From Chloroflexota bacterium (GTDB lineage: Bacteria; Chloroflexota; Dehalococcoidia; SM23-28-2; RBG-16-64-32), in NCBI GenBank assembly GCA_029262695.1, contig JAJCYV010000008.1, positions 1 through 64,000 on the forward strand: 64,000 nt of DNA, written 5' to 3'. Numbering within the stretch: position 1 is the first letter of the stretch; the number at the start of each line of letters is the position of its first letter. The notes beneath the pieces are model-generated. The model was not told the origin of the DNA, did no database searches, and saw only the letters and a program-made list of their open reading frames with translations. Both the position numbers and the translations under genes were made by a program. Below are positions 61,584-64,000 of this stretch, one piece after another.

Positions 61584-62591
61584 ATGCGCGCTGCCTTCTG
61601 CACCGCCCGGAACACGATAGAGGTCCGCGAGACGGACGACCCGCAGCCCGGCCCGGGCGAGGTGCTCGTCCGCGTGCGGCAGTGCGGCATCTGCGGCACG
61701 GACCTGCACTTCTACCAGGGCAACCTGCCGCCGTCGCCGGCCTCGCTGGGCCACGAGTTCGCGGGAGAGGTGGCGGCGTTGGGCGAAGGCGTTGGGGGGT
61801 TTGCCGAGGGCGACCGCGTTGCCATCGAGCCGATACTCGCCTGCCAGACGTGCAGCTACTGCCGCAGCGGTCACTACAACCTTTGCCGCGGCCGCGTCCT
61901 GCTTGGCGCCTACCATCCGGGCGGCCTCGCGGAGCACATCACGGTGCCCGCGTACACCCTCTACAGGCTGCCCGACAACGTCGACTTCGAGACCGGCGCG
62001 CTGGCCGAGCCGCTGGCGGTCTCCGTCCACGGCCTGCACATCGTCGGCTTCGGCGCAGGCGAGCGTGTGCTCGTACTGGGCAGCGGGACGATCGGACTCT
62101 TCACCGTGCTTGCGGCGCGTCACTCCGGCGCCAGCGAGGTCATCGCGACGTACCGCCACGACCACCAGGGTGAGGCTGCGGAGGCGATGGGCGCGACGCA
62201 CGTCGTCAAGGACGGCGAGATCGAGAGCCTGAAGCGAGGAAGCGTGGACGTCGTCGTGGAGACGGTGGGCGGAAGCGCTCCGACGCTCGGCCAGGGGCTC
62301 GGACTCGTGCGTTTCGGTGGCCGTGTTTCAGTGCTCGGGCTGTTCACGCAGCCGGCGCAGCTGGACGCGCTCTCGCTCATGCGCAACGAGATCACGATGG
62401 TCGGCGGCATCACCTACTGCCGGCCGGGCCAGCAGTCCGACTTCGACGTCGCCCTGGGCATCATCGCCGCCGATCCGGAACGGGCGCGGCGGGTCATTAC
62501 GCACCGCTTTCCGCTGGACGACGCCGGCGCGGCGTTCGCCACGGCGGCGGACAAGAACCAGGGCTCGCTCAAGGTGCACGTACAGGTCTAG
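61584..62591 (+). CDS. zinc-dependent alcohol/sorbitol dehydrogenase family protein
   Basis: 335-residue MDR enzyme. Catalytic zinc ligands are in CGICGTDLHF and LGHEFAGEV (GHE). The structural zinc tetrad is CQTCSYCRSGHYNLC, and the NAD fold has VLVLGSGTIGLF. It oxidises a secondary alcohol or polyol with NAD(P). Leaderless start at ATG 61584. Its TAG stop shares CTAG with the convergent DUF360 gene. Confidence 0.9.
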   Translation: MRAAFCTARNTIEVRETDDPQPGPGEVLVRVRQCGICGTDLHFYQGNLPPSPASLGHEFAGEVAALGEGVGGFAEGDRVAIEPILACQTCSYCRSGHYNLCRGRVLLGAYHPGGLAEHITVPAYTLYRLPDNVDFETGALAEPLAVSVHGLHIVGFGAGERVLVLGSGTIGLFTVLAARHSGASEVIATYRHDHQGEAAEAMGATHVVKDGEIESLKRGSVDVVVETVGGSAPTLGQGLGLVRFGGRVSVLGLFTQPAQLDALSLMRNEITMVGGITYCRPGQQSDFDVALGIIAADPERARRVITHRFPLDDAGAAFATAADKNQGSLKVHVQV

Positions 62592-63067
62592 CGCAGACGC
62601 GGCAGCAGCGGGTTGCGCCGCAAGAACCGCGATATGACGAACGACACCAGCGATATCACCAGCGCGCCAATGAACGCCGGCCAGAAGCCGTCGATCACAA
62701 ACTTGATGCTCCACCAATCGCACAACTGCTCGACGAGCAGCACGATCAGGGCGTTGACGACGAACACGAAGAGGCCCAGCGTGAGGAGCTGCAGAGGGCA
62801 CGTCAGGAGCAGGAGCAGCGGCCTCACGATCGCCCTCACGACGACGTAGATCGCGGCCGCCAGGAGCAGCGCCTCTGTGCCGGCGACTACGAAACGATCC
62901 GAATCGTAGAAGACCTCGTTCACGAACCACTCGGCGGCCAGGAAGCCGACGATGGTGATGCCCCAGCGGACGAGGACGCGGACGATCCACGGCACTTCGC
63001 CGCGGTCCCAGGGGGGCTCGCTGTAGTCCCAGTAGTTGTAGTGAACCTGACGCAATTCAGTCCGCAT
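62588..63067 (-). CDS. phage-holin-family IV/DUF360 membrane protein
   Basis: 159 residues with four helices. RPLLLLLTCPLQLLTLGLFVFVVNALIVLLV and DGFWPAFIGALVISLVSFVI match the DUF360 (holin IV-like) family of chromosomal membrane proteins of unknown role; no phage genes are near. The N-terminal extension of about 40 residues carries Trp/Tyr/Pro (YNYWDYSEPPWD). ATG 63067 overlaps a TAGAAT box, so TTG 63055 may be the true leaderless start. Confidence 0.86.
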   Translation of the reverse strand: MRTELRQVHYNYWDYSEPPWDRGEVPWIVRVLVRWGITIVGFLAAEWFVNEVFYDSDRFVVAGTEALLLAAAIYVVVRAIVRPLLLLLTCPLQLLTLGLFVFVVNALIVLLVEQLCDWWSIKFVIDGFWPAFIGALVISLVSFVISRFLRRNPLLPRLR

Positions 63068-63186
63068 TCTATCAGGCGTTGCGCCGGACAGTTGCGATAT
63101 GGATCACCTCGCGACGCCGGGTGCCCCCTCTGGCGGTTGGAGGCGGACGAAACAGAATCGCCGGTTTCGCCGTCGATCCATACAAC

Positions 63187-64000
63187 ATGACGAACTCCGA
63201 ACTGCGCACCGGCGATCACCGGTCGCTCTGGGTGCTCGCCGCAGGCCTGCTGGTGGTGCTCATCGTCCTCGCCGGCTGCCGGAAAGACGACGATGGCGGG
63301 GCGGCCGCGACTGGCTCAGCGCCGTCAGGGACGCCGACGCCTCTGGCGGGCGAGCCGTCCGGGACGCCGACACCTCTGACGGGAGAGCCGTCCCCACCCA
63401 ACGCAACCGCTACGGCAGGTGCGACGGAACCGACCGCCACGCCGGTCGCTCCGTCCGAAACGGACGCACCCGACCCGACCGTGGCCCAGCAGCCACCAGG
63501 GCCACGCACCGAGACCGCCACGCTCGCGATCGGCGGGCGCGAGCGGACCTGGCTTCTCTACGTGCCGTCGACGCTGCCGGCTGGCCCGGCGCCGCTCGTC
63601 ATCGGGCTGCACGGCGGCTTCGGCTCGGGTGAGCAGTTCGAGCGGACGGCGCGCTTCAACGAGCAGGCGGAGGAGGGCGGCTTCCTGGCCGCTTATCCTG
63701 ACGGCACAGGCGGCTTTCCCACGTGGAACGGCGGCCGTTGTTGTGGCTATGCCGTACGTGAGAACGTGGATGACGTCGCCTTCATTGAGGCGATGGTTGA
63801 TGCGATCTCGGTGGAGTACAGCGTCGATCCGGCGCGGATATACGCCTCCGGGCACTCCAACGGCGCGATCATGGCTCTGCGGCTGGCCTGCGAGTCCGGC
63901 CACTTCCGCGCGGTTGGTGCAGTAGCCGGATCGCTTGAGGTCGCGCAGTGCAATCCGTCGCATTCAGTCTCGACGCTCCTGATCCACGGCGACGCCGACG
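63187..64000 (+). CDS. PHB-depolymerase/LpqC-like lipoprotein esterase, 3' truncated by window edge
   Basis: The frame is open from ATG 63187 to the window end (271 codons seen). A signal with lipobox LAGC (Cys about 31) precedes a Thr/Pro-rich linker with repeated GTPTPL blocks (about 45-100). The alpha/beta-hydrolase domain follows, with IGLHGGFGSG, WNGGRCCGYA and the nucleophile elbow YASGHSNGAIMALRLAC. The WNxxxCC segment is typical of extracellular polyhydroxybutyrate-depolymerase and feruloyl-esterase relatives. Asp and His of the triad lie beyond the visible end or at its edge. Confidence 0.85.
   Translation, partial: MTNSELRTGDHRSLWVLAAGLLVVLIVLAGCRKDDDGGAAATGSAPSGTPTPLAGEPSGTPTPLTGEPSPPNATATAGATEPTATPVAPSETDAPDPTVAQQPPGPRTETATLAIGGRERTWLLYVPSTLPAGPAPLVIGLHGGFGSGEQFERTARFNEQAEEGGFLAAYPDGTGGFPTWNGGRCCGYAVRENVDDVAFIEAMVDAISVEYSVDPARIYASGHSNGAIMALRLACESGHFRAVGAVAGSLEVAQCNPSHSVSTLLIHGDAD

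Noticed and set aside
62588-63067. Prophage holin
   Set aside because: The DUF360/holin IV family is common as a chromosomal membrane protein, and no phage genes are nearby.

Overview
The window is high-GC, gene-dense bacterial chromosome with 63 protein genes or gene fragments, two putative short leader ORFs and one tRNA. There is no rRNA, CRISPR array, integrase or transposase. Several things point to a free-living heterotroph, probably Chloroflexota and perhaps a Dehalococcoidia-like lineage: a DUF5679 zinc ribbon, dockerin-like secreted proteins, many SDR and acyl-CoA genes, and -10 boxes placed directly against start codons. This placement is inference; no rRNA marker is present.

Layout. 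1-9.3 kb: truncated EamA transporter, MBL hydrolase, nitrilase, patatin, glyoxalase-like protein, rsgA, phosphoesterase, a secreted HExxH protein with a probable CTG start, and a hydroxyacid dehydrogenase. 9.3-18 kb: GNAT-threonine dehydratase fusion, GYD protein, tailed oxidoreductase, SDR, dockerin-like protein, phosphotransferase, aldolase, acyl-CoA dehydrogenase. 18-26 kb: a secreted His-rich protein divergent from a two-component system, two-domain VOC protein, DUF5679, LOG protein, dinB, HD-GYP protein. 26-34 kb: SDR, DegT aminotransferase, SPFH protein, unknown anchored protein, an iolE-iolG-like pair, nhaA. 34-39 kb: SDR, lipoprotein, and a glutamine-synthetase-like/SDR/aldehyde dehydrogenase operon. 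39-47.5 kb: small HTH gene, tRNA-Pro(GGG), membrane protein, mfd, pth, unknown 414-aa protein, cysteine desulfurase. 47.5-56 kb: mycofactocin-type SDR with an AhpD-like protein, ADP-forming acyl-CoA synthetase subunits, small zinc ribbon, ABC exporter, acyl-CoA mutase large subunit, second small HTH. 56-64 kb: pyrE with a candidate attenuator, DinB-fold protein, rhodanese, HAD hydrolase, orphan secretion-type ATPase, beta-helix dockerin-like lipoprotein, alcohol dehydrogenase, DUF360 membrane protein, and a truncated PHB-depolymerase-like lipoprotein.

Metabolic theme: acyl-CoA dehydrogenase, CoA mutase, ADP-forming acyl-CoA synthetase, five SDRs and the amine/aldehyde operon suggest aerobic breakdown of fatty, branched and amine compounds, with a small inositol-type branch.

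Regulatory theme: about fifteen genes start 6-10 nt after a TANNNT box, which implies leaderless transcripts and corrects several start codons. Four promoters, including that of the OmpR-type two-component operon, carry (T/C)TAA(C/T) boxes mostly spaced 11 bp. These resemble PhoB/PhoP sites and suggest a regulon linking the kinase, two secreted proteins and an ABC exporter. Two families of short hairpin repeats and two heptanucleotide tandem arrays sit between genes.
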